Source: CAZVLQ01 sp964628185 (GTDB taxonomy: Bacteria > Pseudomonadota > Zetaproteobacteria > Mariprofundales > Mariprofundaceae). From it: DNA of 64,000 nt. The DNA lies in contig CAZVLQ010000009.1 of NCBI GenBank assembly GCA_964628185.1, positions 1 to 64,000 on the forward strand, given 5' to 3'. Every line of letters starts with the position of its first letter. Position 1 is the first letter of the stretch. The notes beneath the pieces were generated by a model that saw only the letters and a list, made by a program, of their open reading frames with translations, was not told the origin of the DNA and ran no database searches. Shown piece by piece: positions 34,213 to 43,921 of the stretch. A program made the position numbers and the translations under genes.

Positions 34213-35993
34213 ACCTTGCTTGCAAGCGGTAATCCGGCGGACGGCAAGGATGTTGAAGCAGCGGTCTCCGCCTGTTCAAACTGTAGCCGGTACAGCTCGG
34301 CATAAAGCCCGCCCTGCTGCAACAGTTCCCGGTGTGTTCCCGTTTGCGCCACACGGCCATTGTCCAGAACAACGATACGGTCGGCATGGCGAATCGTGGA
34401 CAGGCGATGCGCTATGACGATCACAGTGCGTCCCAGCATCAGGCGATCAATGGCCTGCTGCACCAGGCGCTCGGACTCGGTATCCAGGCTGCTTGTTGCT
34501 TCGTCGAGAATCAGTATGGGCGCATCCTTGAGCAGCGCACGCGCCAGTGACAGCCGCTGGCGCTGACCACCGGACAGAATCACGCCACGTTCACCGATCA
34601 GCGTATCGTACCCGTGGGGAAGTTTGGCAATAAAGTCATGCGCATTGGCGGCTCTGGCTACATCGATCACCCGCTTGCGGCCCATATTCTCAAGCCCGTA
34701 GGCGATGTTGTTGAACACGGTGTCGTTAAACAGGATCACTTCCTGGGCCACCATCGCCATCCCGGCGCGCAATGAGGCCTGCGTCACCTTGCGTACGTCA
34801 TGGCCGTCAATCAGCACCGCTCCCTCCGTCACATCCATAAAACGGGGCAGAAGATTCACCAGCGAGCTTTTGCCGGCACCGCTGTGACCTACCAGCGCCA
34901 CCACTTCGCCCGCCCGTACATCAAAACTGACATCCGAAAGAACCTGCTTCCCCATACCCGGATATTGCAGCGCTACATGTTCAAAGCGGATAAGTTCGGA
35001 AAAGCCGGGCAAGACAACGGCATCCGCTGCATCTTCAACCATGACGGGGTCATCCAGCACGTCAAACACGCGTTCCGCTGCCGCCAGTCCCTGCTGAATT
35101 TCATTATTGGCCCGCGATAGCCGCTTGACCGGCTCATACAGCATGATGAGAGCAGCCAGGAAGGAGACCAGCGTTCCCGCCGTTGTCTGGCCTGAAGCGA
35201 CCCTTAATCCGCCGTAGAGCAAAACGCCGGCGATGCCGAAACCCGCCAGCAGTTCCATAATGGGAAAAGACAGCGCATGCACACGGAATATGCGCATCTG
35301 ATGACGCAGGAAATCGCCCGTAATTTTCCGGAAGCGACCGCGCTCATAATCCTCCATGCCGAATGCCTTCACTACCCGGATTCCACCCACGGTTTCCTCA
35401 ACCAGGCTGGTCAGTTCCCCCATCGAAACCTGTCCATCCATACTTGCATGCCGCATTTTGCGTCCAAAACGTGCGATGGGATACACAACCAGAGGAAAAA
35501 CCAGCATCGCAATAAGCGCCAGCATCCAGTCCTGGAAAAAAACCACCCCGAGGAGAAAGATGACGCTGATCGCATCCCGCATCAATGCGGTCACGGACGT
35601 GCTGACCGCGGCCTGCACCAGGGTTACGTCATAGCTGATACGGGCCAGCAATTCTCCGGTTTTACGGTGTGAAAAAAAAACCAGGGACTGCCTGGAGAGA
35701 TAGTCATACAGCGTGTTGCGCAGGTCGTAAATCACACGCTGGCCGACGAACCCCATCAGATAGGCCTGGCCGTAATAGGCCGCACCCTTGATAACATACA
35801 GGCCGATCACCAGCAGGGGAATCAGATAGATCAGGTGGGTATTCCGGCCGGACAGGGCCTCATCCAGCGCCGGTTTAAGCGCCCATGCCAGCGCTGCCGT
35901 ACATGCACCAAGTACCACCATGCAGCACATCGCCACGCCCACCCGACCGCGATAAGGGCGCAGAAAACCAAGTAATCTCAGATAGATCGCCAT
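34209..35993 (-). CDS. msbA: Lipid A export ATP-binding/permease protein MsbA
   Basis: MsbA flips lipid A-core across the inner membrane. The 594-residue half transporter has six N-terminal helices (residues 1-310) and a nucleotide-binding domain. The latter carries Walker A GHSGAGKSS at about residue 375, signature ILSGGQRQRLSLARALL at about 476, Walker B ILILDEATSSLD at about 500, and VIVIAHRLSTI. All catalytic motifs are intact. It follows the amidase by two bases and overlaps the acyltransferase, so lipid A export is transcribed together with the polysaccharide locus upstream. Confidence 0.93.
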   Translation of the reverse strand: MAIYLRLLGFLRPYRGRVGVAMCCMVVLGACTAALAWALKPALDEALSGRNTHLIYLIPLLVIGLYVIKGAAYYGQAYLMGFVGQRVIYDLRNTLYDYLSRQSLVFFSHRKTGELLARISYDVTLVQAAVSTSVTALMRDAISVIFLLGVVFFQDWMLALIAMLVFPLVVYPIARFGRKMRHASMDGQVSMGELTSLVEETVGGIRVVKAFGMEDYERGRFRKITGDFLRHQMRIFRVHALSFPIMELLAGFGIAGVLLYGGLRVASGQTTAGTLVSFLAALIMLYEPVKRLSRANNEIQQGLAAAERVFDVLDDPVMVEDAADAVVLPGFSELIRFEHVALQYPGMGKQVLSDVSFDVRAGEVVALVGHSGAGKSSLVNLLPRFMDVTEGAVLIDGHDVRKVTQASLRAGMAMVAQEVILFNDTVFNNIAYGLENMGRKRVIDVARAANAHDFIAKLPHGYDTLIGERGVILSGGQRQRLSLARALLKDAPILILDEATSSLDTESERLVQQAIDRLMLGRTVIVIAHRLSTIRHADRIVVLDNGRVAQTGTHRELLQQGGLYAELYRLQFEQAETAASTSLPSAGLPLASKV

Positions 35994-35995
35994 AA

Positions 35996-37312
35996 TCAGT
36001 CAATCAGGTGCGCCGGGCTAAACAGGTGGCCCGACTTCGAATGGTGCGCAGCAGCTTTTGTGTAAAGGTCAGGGCCAGACCCGATGAGCATGGTCCGTGG
36101 ACTTCCACCGACCCTGGCACGATGTATATGCCGTTTCCGTTTTGGTGCGGAGAGGCGCCCCTGTCTGCGCAGAAATGACTCACTGGCCTGCAGCAATGCC
36201 AGCGCCAGGCGCTTCTGGTGCCGCGAACTGCGCAGCATCCGCTCCCGCCTCGGATTGGAGATATAATCCATCTCCACCAGCACACTGGGAATCTCCGGTG
36301 CTCCGAGTACGACAAAACGGGCATGCTTGGGTACACTATATTTGACGGGGCCGATTTTGCGCACTTTTTTAAGCACCTCTTCTGCCAGCAACTGGGCGCT
36401 GTTCAGGCTGTCCCGCTTGACCAGATCGGCAAGAATACGGCTGACCAGGGGGTCCCGTACCTCCCCCGGAGCGGCGCCACCGATCACATCCGAAGCATTT
36501 TCCTTTTTTGCCAGCATGGCTGCGATATGGTCCGATGCTCCTTTCTCGGAAAGGGTGTACACGCTTGCGCCTGAAACGCCATGCTGCTTCACCGAATCCG
36601 CATGAATACTGATCATGATATCCGCCCTGGCCCTGCGGGCCAGCCGCACGCGGCGGCGCAAGGGCACGTAGTAATCGCCCCTGCGCGTGAGCACGGCTCG
36701 CATGCCGGGCGTGACATTGATGGCGGCCGCCAGCCTTCTGGCTACTGCCAGTGTAATGTTCTTTTCCTTCACGCCATGCGGCCCGATGGCACCCGGGTCC
36801 TCGCCGCCGTGGCCCGCATCCACCGCGATAATAACCTTCTTGCGGGCACGAACCTGCGCGGCCGTAACCATGGCATGGTCCTTCTTGCGCTTGCGAAAAA
36901 GATCCACCACCAGCCGATACGGCTTGCCATACATGGGCTTGAGAAGAAAGGAACGGGGACGAACTTTCTCTTTTACATCCATTACCAGGCGCAGCATGCC
37001 GCCACGCATTCCATGGCGAATCGCGGATAGCACCGGATCATGTCCGATGATATGACTCAGCTGGACATGCAGGCGAGCGGCCCGTACATCCATAACGATA
37101 CGTTCCGGTGATGTCAGCCGGAAGACCCGGTAATGCACCGGAGCGCTCAGGTCAAACACGATACGCGTATGATCCGGCGCCGACCAGACCCGGGCATCCC
37201 TGATGACCGGCGTGGCGGCCATGGCTGAATCGACCCAGATTAGCGCCAGCAATGCGATAACCCACGCGCCCCGGTGGGCACCGGGCAAAAAAAATGAATA
37301 CCTCCTTTTCAT
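35996..37312 (-). CDS. N-acetylmuramoyl-L-alanine amidase with AMIN domain
   Basis: This periplasmic amidase cuts the muramyl-alanine bond. The 438-residue protein has a signal peptide (ALLALIWVDSAMA), an AMIN domain at about residues 35-140 that targets septal peptidoglycan in AmiC-type enzymes, and an Amidase_3 domain at about 158-390. Zinc-site motifs are VIIAVDAGHGGEDPGAIG, MISIHADS and LVEMDYISN. After the catalytic domain is a basic tail of about 50 residues in place of LysM repeats. The start overlaps the O-antigen-ligase-like gene by 4 bases. It may serve division (amiC-like) or open the wall for the exporter. Confidence 0.9.
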   Translation of the reverse strand: MKRRYSFFLPGAHRGAWVIALLALIWVDSAMAATPVIRDARVWSAPDHTRIVFDLSAPVHYRVFRLTSPERIVMDVRAARLHVQLSHIIGHDPVLSAIRHGMRGGMLRLVMDVKEKVRPRSFLLKPMYGKPYRLVVDLFRKRKKDHAMVTAAQVRARKKVIIAVDAGHGGEDPGAIGPHGVKEKNITLAVARRLAAAINVTPGMRAVLTRRGDYYVPLRRRVRLARRARADIMISIHADSVKQHGVSGASVYTLSEKGASDHIAAMLAKKENASDVIGGAAPGEVRDPLVSRILADLVKRDSLNSAQLLAEEVLKKVRKIGPVKYSVPKHARFVVLGAPEIPSVLVEMDYISNPRRERMLRSSRHQKRLALALLQASESFLRRQGRLSAPKRKRHIHRARVGGSPRTMLIGSGPDLYTKAAAHHSKSGHLFSPAHLID

Positions 37313-38727
37313 GCTGTTTCTTCCGCTTGCACAGCCTCTCCCCTTCTTTCCCGCTCAAGCAGCAGGGCCGCAAGCATCAAACCAAGAAGAATCATGAGCG
37401 GCTCCATGATACGCACAATAATAAATGTATTGGAACCGACGGCATGAAACAGCAAGCCGCCAAAGCCGCACAGTGTTCCCAGTGACGCGCCCCTGATTCT
37501 GGCATCCCCGATCTCCCGATGGCATTTCCTCAGCAACACCCAGATACGGCGCAGAAACCAGAAAAACAACGTCAGGCCGATCAGCCCCGATTCAAGCAAC
37601 ACGCGCGGATATTGCGCATCAAGAAAACGACCACCGGTCACGCCGACGCCAAGCAGGGGATGCTTGGGGAAATCTTTGGTCAGCACAAGCTTCCATGCTT
37701 CCAGCCTTTCGCTGGTTGATGTATCGATATGCACGCCGCCCACGTCGAGCTGTCCGGCTTCAGGCGGTTGCGTGAATGTGAACATCACGCGGTTAACAAC
37801 ATTGGCCGGCAGTACGAAAGGCATCAGCATCATACCCAGCAATGCACAGCCAATCAGAAAACGCTTCTTCCTTGATAAGATAATAAAAAGCCCGCCCATC
37901 ACGACAAAGGCAAGATAGGAAGAACGCGATTCCGTAAAGGCCAGGGGAACAATAATGATGCCCAGCAAGATGATCCAGAACAGGCGCATATTCTTTTTCT
38001 CTTCGTCGAGAAAGATGCCCAGCGTCACGGAGAACATCAACACCAGGTAACCGCCGAAGGTGTTGGGTTCGCCGACTTCACCCTCGAAGGGCGCGGAAAC
38101 CCGCTCCCCGCTGGGAATCTGCGCAATACCGACCACACTGACGACAAAGCAGGTGAACAGCATCACCGTGATGTAACGCTTGATCGCTTCTTCATCATGG
38201 ACCTGGTTAATAATCATGTAAAACAGGAGAAAGTATTCAACATATTTGAGAACAAAAAAGAATCCAAAGTTGCCCACACGGCCGGCGCCAAAACCGAGCA
38301 GGGTTGACAGCAGCGCAGCCATTAAATAATAGAAAATCGGCTGATTGATCGGTGTCTTGCGCACGAATCCCAATTCCTTCCGTATGGCCATGCGGAACAA
38401 CCAGGTCAGGCTGATAATCATCAGCATCAGATCATCCAGGCGAATCGTGACGCCGCGTGAAGCGGTCGTACCGAGCGTGTCGATTGTTTTTTCACCACCC
38501 CCGAACTGCAATTCCGGCGATAGCAGGGTAGACAGGATAAGCAGGTAGAGTGCCAGTTCAACGCTGGAAAACGTAACGACCGCGACCAGCAGGCCGGCGC
38601 TGACCAGAAACGCCGTCTTCTCCGCCGCGGGCGCAACCATATAAGCCGAAAAAAGCAACAGGGTGCCCAGCACCAGGGTAAACATAACCGCGGGGGGAAA
38701 CGGCACCCTGACAGAAATGCTGCTCAT
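37309..38727 (-). CDS. O-antigen ligase/polymerase-like membrane protein (Wzy/WaaL superfamily)
   Basis: This 472-residue protein has about twelve hydrophobic segments and a large extracytoplasmic loop between about residues 290 and 380 (the EAGQLDVGGVHIDTSTSERLEAW region). The TSERLEAWKLVL and HPLLGVGVTGGRF motifs in that loop are typical of PF04932 ligases and polymerases. Members either polymerise polysaccharide repeat units or ligate them to lipid A-core. Its place two genes downstream of the Wzc-like kinase favours polymerisation of the exported polymer. AAGGGAAG precedes the ATG. Confidence 0.87.
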   Translation of the reverse strand: MSSISVRVPFPPAVMFTLVLGTLLLFSAYMVAPAAEKTAFLVSAGLLVAVVTFSSVELALYLLILSTLLSPELQFGGGEKTIDTLGTTASRGVTIRLDDLMLMIISLTWLFRMAIRKELGFVRKTPINQPIFYYLMAALLSTLLGFGAGRVGNFGFFFVLKYVEYFLLFYMIINQVHDEEAIKRYITVMLFTCFVVSVVGIAQIPSGERVSAPFEGEVGEPNTFGGYLVLMFSVTLGIFLDEEKKNMRLFWIILLGIIIVPLAFTESRSSYLAFVVMGGLFIILSRKKRFLIGCALLGMMLMPFVLPANVVNRVMFTFTQPPEAGQLDVGGVHIDTSTSERLEAWKLVLTKDFPKHPLLGVGVTGGRFLDAQYPRVLLESGLIGLTLFFWFLRRIWVLLRKCHREIGDARIRGASLGTLCGFGGLLFHAVGSNTFIIVRIMEPLMILLGLMLAALLLERERRGEAVQAEETA

Positions 38728-38729
38728 GT

Positions 38730-38927
38730 TTACTTCCCTTGTTCCAGTTGCTTCAACCGCTCCTCGTCAAAGGGATGATATCCCTGATTATACTCATCGC
38801 CAAATTTGCTGCTGCATGTCCACATGAAAGCCAGCATCAATGCGGCAAAAAGCAGGAAGATCACGATAATTCGGATACGCCTGCGCTGCTGCTCCTTTCG
38901 CAGTATATGGTCCAGATCGTGCTGCAT
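38730..38927 (-). CDS. Small single-pass membrane protein
   Basis: This 65-residue protein has a basic cytoplasmic N-terminus (RKEQQRRRIRI), one membrane helix (about residues 19-37, IIVIFLLFAALMLAFMW) and an acidic soluble tail (DEYNQGYHPFDEERLKQLEQ). No family is recognised. It is real rather than a chance frame: it lies in the locus orientation, its stop is two bases before the next gene's ATG, and AAAGGAG lies 12 bases before its own start. Positive-inside charges put the tail in the periplasm. An accessory role for the kinase or polymerase is a guess. Confidence 0.68.
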   Translation of the reverse strand: MQHDLDHILRKEQQRRRIRIIVIFLLFAALMLAFMWTCSSKFGDEYNQGYHPFDEERLKQLEQGK

Positions 38928-39009
38928 CTTTCTACTTCACTCCTTTTGAGGGCCGGGCAGGACAGCCGGCAGCGACTGGCTTTGCAGGCACCCCGCCCCG
39001 ACTCCGCAA

Positions 39010-41187
39010 CTACTCACCATAGGCCTCCTGATAGCGGCTCAATTTGAACTTGGCATAGTCGGTGGAGACTTCGCCACGGACGCTGTTCAGTGCGGCGCCC
39101 AACACCTTTCCACCCACGGATTCGATGCCGGTTTTCATCCGTTTCAGTACGGCGCGCGCAACGGCGCCAATCTGGTAGACCAGCAGTACGCCATCAACCT
39201 TTCCGGCAATGACCGTGGCATCCGTCGTGTGCAACAATGGCGGTGCATCCAGGATGACCATGTCGTACTCTTTTCTGGCCTCCGCAAGCAACCTGTCCAT
39301 GGCGGGCGTGGCGAGCAGGTCGGACGTGTTGGAAACCTTTCGGCCACAGGTGATAATGTCCAGCTGATCCAGTCCGGGAGTCATCAGGGCATGGTCCACG
39401 CCAAAACTGCCCAGCATGATATCGGAGATACGCCGAACGGCCTTTTGCCATGGCATCTGATCCAGCAGATACTCGCTCAGGCCCGGCTCGCGATGCAGGC
39501 CGAACAGCCTGAATTGCATGGGCTTGCGCATGTCCGCATCAATCAGCAGCACGCGACCGCCCTGCTGCGCCACAACCGTAGCCAGGTTTGCCGCAACCGT
39601 GCTTTTACCTTCCTTGATCGTGGAACTGCTGACGAGAATTACACGATTCTCCTTCAGTTGGGAATAAAGCAGGTTGGTGCGCAGGCTGCGATAGGATTCG
39701 GCAATGGTTGAAGCAGGAGCGAAATGCGTGATTAACCGCATTTGCCGTTCCAGTTCGCTACCGCTCGTGGACAACCCCTTCATACCGGAAAACAGCGCTT
39801 TCGCCTCATCATGCGAGAGGTGAGGGATGAAGCCGACAACCGGTACATTGAGAAAACCCTCTACCTCCTCAATGGTTCCGGCGGATGAATCGAAGGACTC
39901 AAGCACCAGGGAAATAATCAGGCCCAGAGCCAGCCCAAGGATAAAACCGGCGATGGCCGTACGCGCGCTGCGCACGGGATTGATCCGTTTGTGTGAAAGC
40001 AGCGCCGGACGCAGGACGCTGACCTGAGCCACTTTTTCCGCTTCCTTGATCAGGGCTTCCTGGTATTTCTTCTCCAGCTGGCCGAACAGGGTTTCATTGG
40101 TATCCACCGCCCGCTCCAGTCGGCGCAGTTTCAGCACCTGGTCCGGCATACCGTGATATTTTCGTTCCATTTCCTCAATATTGAGTTGTAAATCAGTCAT
40201 GCGCTTCTGCGTAATTTCCACCTGATTTTTCAATTCACTCAGCATGCCGGCAAGGATATCGGCGGCCTGTAAACGCAGTTCCTGAACAGCGGGATGCGCA
40301 TCCGTGAAATGCGTGGATAATTTGGTATGCTTCAGGGCCATGGCCATCAGGCGCTTGTTCAGTTCGTCAAAATACGGACTGACCTTACCGGGAACGCTCA
40401 CCGCCCTGTAATCCCAGCTGCCATGGGCAATACGCTGACTCAGTTCGGAAAGAGCGAATTTAAGGTCGTTCAGATGCGCTGCTGCGTTCCTGTATTCTTT
40501 CTCCATGCCGGCAACAAGCTTCGACAACACCTTTGAACCCTGTGCACCTGTATAAAGATGATTTTTTTCGCGAAAATCACTCACGGCCTCCTCGGATTCC
40601 TTCAGACGACCGCTAAGAATAACAAGCTGCTGCCGGATAAATCGCTTGGCGCTGAAGATCTGCTTGCTCTTTTCCTCAATATTGAAAGCGCGAAACTCCT
40701 CGGCAACCGCCTGGGCCAGATTGCGGGCGAATTCCGGATTGGAAGCGGCAGTCTTGATGGTGATTATACGGCTGTCGTTGACCTGCTTTGCCTTGATATC
40801 CCGTTTGAGATCCAGCACCGCCTTCATATATTGTGGATTGTTACGTATTTCTTCACTGCTCAGAGATCTCGGAACCAGGCCCAGGCGTTTGGCCACCCGC
40901 TCCACCAGGGTATAGGATTTTACCAGCGCCAGTTGCGTGCTCATGTCTTCCGACCGAACGAACTGTCCACCCCGCAGGAGCAAATCCGACAGGCTTCCGG
41001 GCTGTGCCACCTTGACCATGACGCTGGAAGCATAAAGCGGCGGCGGCTGGTTCACCCAGGTAAACAGCCAGCTGAATACACCCATGAAGACCGCGCAAAC
41101 CAGAATCACCCAGCGACGACGCTTGATGATCTGCCAGTATTCCTCCAGATTCAGTTCATAGCCGCTTGTCGCCGTCTGGTCTGCCAT
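39010..41187 (-). CDS. Wzc-like polysaccharide co-polymerase / tyrosine autokinase
   Basis: This 725-residue protein combines a Wzz chain-length domain with a bacterial tyrosine kinase. The N-terminal helix is WVILVCAVFMGVFSWLF (about residue 30), followed by a periplasmic coiled-coil region to about 410 and a second helix (IAGFILGLALGLIISLVL). The cytoplasmic kinase has Walker A EGKSTVAANLA (about 550), Walker A' VLLIDADMRKP and Walker B MVILDAPP. The C-terminal tail has only three tyrosines (DYAKFKLSRYQEAYGE), fewer than classic Wzc. It is 19 bases downstream of the exporter gene and should work with it in polymer length control and export. Confidence 0.92.
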   Translation of the reverse strand: MADQTATSGYELNLEEYWQIIKRRRWVILVCAVFMGVFSWLFTWVNQPPPLYASSVMVKVAQPGSLSDLLLRGGQFVRSEDMSTQLALVKSYTLVERVAKRLGLVPRSLSSEEIRNNPQYMKAVLDLKRDIKAKQVNDSRIITIKTAASNPEFARNLAQAVAEEFRAFNIEEKSKQIFSAKRFIRQQLVILSGRLKESEEAVSDFREKNHLYTGAQGSKVLSKLVAGMEKEYRNAAAHLNDLKFALSELSQRIAHGSWDYRAVSVPGKVSPYFDELNKRLMAMALKHTKLSTHFTDAHPAVQELRLQAADILAGMLSELKNQVEITQKRMTDLQLNIEEMERKYHGMPDQVLKLRRLERAVDTNETLFGQLEKKYQEALIKEAEKVAQVSVLRPALLSHKRINPVRSARTAIAGFILGLALGLIISLVLESFDSSAGTIEEVEGFLNVPVVGFIPHLSHDEAKALFSGMKGLSTSGSELERQMRLITHFAPASTIAESYRSLRTNLLYSQLKENRVILVSSSTIKEGKSTVAANLATVVAQQGGRVLLIDADMRKPMQFRLFGLHREPGLSEYLLDQMPWQKAVRRISDIMLGSFGVDHALMTPGLDQLDIITCGRKVSNTSDLLATPAMDRLLAEARKEYDMVILDAPPLLHTTDATVIAGKVDGVLLVYQIGAVARAVLKRMKTGIESVGGKVLGAALNSVRGEVSTDYAKFKLSRYQEAYGE

Positions 41188-41206
41188 CGTTAGCGTCCTT
41201 GAGTCA

Positions 41207-43846
41207 TCATGGTGTAGTCACAACTGCGCCACCGCCAGCGCTGCTGCTCGCACCACGCAGTATGTCACGTACAATGATCACCTCGTCGGCGGCGGTCGCA
41301 CCCTGCAGAACGGTATTCAGGGTGGGCATCAGCTTATCAAGCAGGCGGTTCCAGTTGGCGATAGGCTCGGCTGGTACGACAATCACATCCTTGTCCACAA
41401 GTTGTGGATTCTGCGTTAAATCGCCCTGCTCCATGAACCGGTTAAAGGCAATTGGCAAAATCAGGGGGCGGTCCCGGTTTTGCCGGATAATGCGTATATC
41501 CTGCATGTAGGCGCTCTCATCAAAGCCGCCGGCCTTGGAAACCGCATCCAGGAAGCTGATGCCGCCTGTGTAGTCCACGACCCCCGGGTTTTTCACTGAC
41601 CCAAGCACATATACCCGTCGCTTGGACTGCGCCACCGACGGCACGAAAATTGTATCGCCGTCATCAATAATCGCATTCTCCCGCCAGTCATTTTCCTGGA
41701 TGGCGCGCTCTAGGTTCAACACCACCTTGCCGCCATTGCGTACAATCTGAACCTTGGTCAAATCCGCTTTTCTCGTCGGCCCGCCCACGCGTGAAAGGAA
41801 TTCCGCCAGGGTTTCCTTACCGGTTAGAAAATACGTCCCCGGTCCCGTAGGCTGGCGGGTCAAATCCCGTATTTCACCAAAAATACTGGCGGTCTTGCTT
41901 CTTGTGTTGAGAACGATGACATCTACCCTGGGATGGCGAACAATCCTGGCCATGGATATGGTCATAAAATCATCAATCTCTTGCGCCGTCATCCCGTCCA
42001 CGTGCAAGGCCTCGAAAAATGGAAGTGATATGGTTCCATCAACCTGGACATCGGCCTTGTATCTGGTCGGGGTCCCTCCCTGCCAGAGGGTAATGGACAA
42101 GGTGTCTCCTTTTCCAACCTTGTATTGCGGGATGCCTTTTTCAGTCTTGAACACCTTGTTTTCCCTGATGTGAAACAGATCGCGTGCATGCTGCACCGCC
42201 GTCACATCAGGCAGGCGGATATGTTGCGGCTCATACGCCCGTATAATCGCCCGTCTGTTTTGGCGCAGGGCGGCGGGCGTCATGCCGGGAGGAGCGGGAT
42301 TCCTGTCGCCAAGTGCATTCACCCGCATATCACCCCTGTGGACGCCCTGCCGCGCCAGTAATGTCGTGGTAGCCAGGGCGCGGGCGCGGGACAGGGCGGT
42401 ATTGTCGGAAAAGACGTTATCGTGAATTGGCCGCAGATCGGCATGGCCCTCAATGCGATAACGCATACCCCTTCCCTGGCCGGGAAGAGACGCCAGCCAG
42501 TTCGTCAGGCGCTGGCCGGCGTTGGCCGGCAAATCGGCCTTGCCTGTATCAAACAGCAATGTCAGCGGCTTGCCCGTTTCAGGGCCAATAAATACTTTCA
42601 TGGCCCGTTGCAGGGGTCTCACCCGTGACCATACCTCCACGGCGCCGTCCGCCCGCAAGGCGGCAATATCAAGATGGTGCAGATTCAGCAGAACCACATC
42701 GCCCAGTGCTACACGCGAATAAAAACCAAAATCCGGCACAAGCCCGTGAACCTCGGAAAACCCGCCATCCCATTTCCACACGCCAAGGCCGTGACCATCC
42801 GCCGATGCGGCTACGATCTCGCGGGCGCCGTCATTTTCCAGGTCGCCCGTGTCGAGTGAAACCCACGTTCCCCTGTCTGTTATCGTGTTGCGGTCCCATG
42901 ACCTTTGTCCCGCTCCAAGCCATGCCCGAATACCGGCCTGGTACAGACCAGCAACGATATCCATGTGACCGTCGCCGTTAATATCCGCCACGGCCACGGA
43001 TTCCGCATCACCATCGGCGGGAAGATATTCCTGCTCCCACCGGCCGCTGCCATCGCCATACCAGATCTGCACACCACCTACCTGACGCCATACCCGGCGC
43101 TCCAGGCGGGCGGCGCCCATTCCTCCCCGGCGCGACGCGATTACATCAGCATGGCCATCGCCATTGACGTCCGCCACGGCAAGGCCGCTAAAACGTCCTT
43201 CCACCATCGGTCCGATTTCACGCACCCAGCCGCCCCTGCCGTTATTCAGGTAAATATAAATGCCACCGTTCTGTTCGCTGTCCAGGCGCATCGCCACCAG
43301 ATCAGGCCAGCCATCCTCATTGATATCGGCGAAACGAACAGCATTGTAGATGCCTTCCTCCTCCGGCTTGGACTGCAAACGCCATTCATGCCTTTCCATA
43401 TCAAGCGCCCAAACCTGCAGACCCTTTGTGTCGCCCTGCCCGCCAATGACAATCTCATTGACGCCGTCACCACTGATATCACCAACCGCAAAGGCCCGGG
43501 GCTGTATCCCGGTGATCGGGCCGCCCTCCAGACTCCAGTGACCCTTGCCATCCCCCCATTCGATACGAAAGCCCTGATGGCGCGGCGCGCGACCGCCGAT
43601 GAGCAGATCCAGGTCCCCGTCGTGATTGACATCGGCCAGTTCCATCGCACGCGAGGCATTGACCCTTTGCGGGCCAATATTGTGCAGGCTGTAGCTGGGA
43701 AGCGGCGAATCACTGCCGGTAACGGCCGAGGTAGGGGCGGGAACCACGGTCCGGCATGCGGCGAACCCGATCACACATACCGCCAACAGGACGGCCGTGA
43801 CATAGTTGTTTGCTATTCCCCTGCTCACGGGTAGATATGATTGCAT
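41207..43846 (-). CDS. Three-domain lipoprotein: FG-GAP propeller + OmpA-like + Wza-type polysaccharide export
   Basis: The 879-residue protein starts with a signal peptide and lipobox-like FAAC (Cys 31). Residues 65-405 carry six clear calcium-type FG-GAP/VCBS repeats (DVNHDGDLDL, DISGDGVNEI, DINEDGWPDL, DVNGDGHADV, DINGDGHMDI, DLENDGAREI) plus a weaker seventh, enough for a seven-bladed propeller. Residues about 415-537 form an OmpA-like peptidoglycan-binding domain (TLLFDTGKADL, IEGHAD, NTALSRARA, RQNRRA). Residues about 573-870 form a Wza-type exporter: YKVGKGDTLSITLW and two SLBB segments (IFGEIRDLTRQPTGPGTY, VYVLGSVKNPGVVDY). Wza homologues normally have only the last part. It sits directly upstream of the Wzc-like kinase. 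I infer an outer-membrane channel locked to the wall with an extra propeller. Confidence 0.9.
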   Translation of the reverse strand: MQSYLPVSRGIANNYVTAVLLAVCVIGFAACRTVVPAPTSAVTGSDSPLPSYSLHNIGPQRVNASRAMELADVNHDGDLDLLIGGRAPRHQGFRIEWGDGKGHWSLEGGPITGIQPRAFAVGDISGDGVNEIVIGGQGDTKGLQVWALDMERHEWRLQSKPEEEGIYNAVRFADINEDGWPDLVAMRLDSEQNGGIYIYLNNGRGGWVREIGPMVEGRFSGLAVADVNGDGHADVIASRRGGMGAARLERRVWRQVGGVQIWYGDGSGRWEQEYLPADGDAESVAVADINGDGHMDIVAGLYQAGIRAWLGAGQRSWDRNTITDRGTWVSLDTGDLENDGAREIVAASADGHGLGVWKWDGGFSEVHGLVPDFGFYSRVALGDVVLLNLHHLDIAALRADGAVEVWSRVRPLQRAMKVFIGPETGKPLTLLFDTGKADLPANAGQRLTNWLASLPGQGRGMRYRIEGHADLRPIHDNVFSDNTALSRARALATTTLLARQGVHRGDMRVNALGDRNPAPPGMTPAALRQNRRAIIRAYEPQHIRLPDVTAVQHARDLFHIRENKVFKTEKGIPQYKVGKGDTLSITLWQGGTPTRYKADVQVDGTISLPFFEALHVDGMTAQEIDDFMTISMARIVRHPRVDVIVLNTRSKTASIFGEIRDLTRQPTGPGTYFLTGKETLAEFLSRVGGPTRKADLTKVQIVRNGGKVVLNLERAIQENDWRENAIIDDGDTIFVPSVAQSKRRVYVLGSVKNPGVVDYTGGISFLDAVSKAGGFDESAYMQDIRIIRQNRDRPLILPIAFNRFMEQGDLTQNPQLVDKDVIVVPAEPIANWNRLLDKLMPTLNTVLQGATAADEVIIVRDILRGASSSAGGGAVVTTP

Positions 43847-43921
43847 GTTTTCTTTTGCTCGTCAATAGGTTACATTTACAAGCGTATAATCAGCTTGAAT
43901 TGCTGCAAGATACACAACGCC

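Noticed and set aside
34960..34980. CCCGGATATTGCA similarity to the mobile repeat inside msbA
   Set aside because: It encodes conserved MsbA residues (QYPGMGK region) and has no flanking repeat structure; chance match.
42905..43834. Plus-strand 309-codon frame opposite the three-domain exporter
   Set aside because: It mirrors the FG-GAP repeats, whose regular codons suppress stops on the other strand; the protein looks random.
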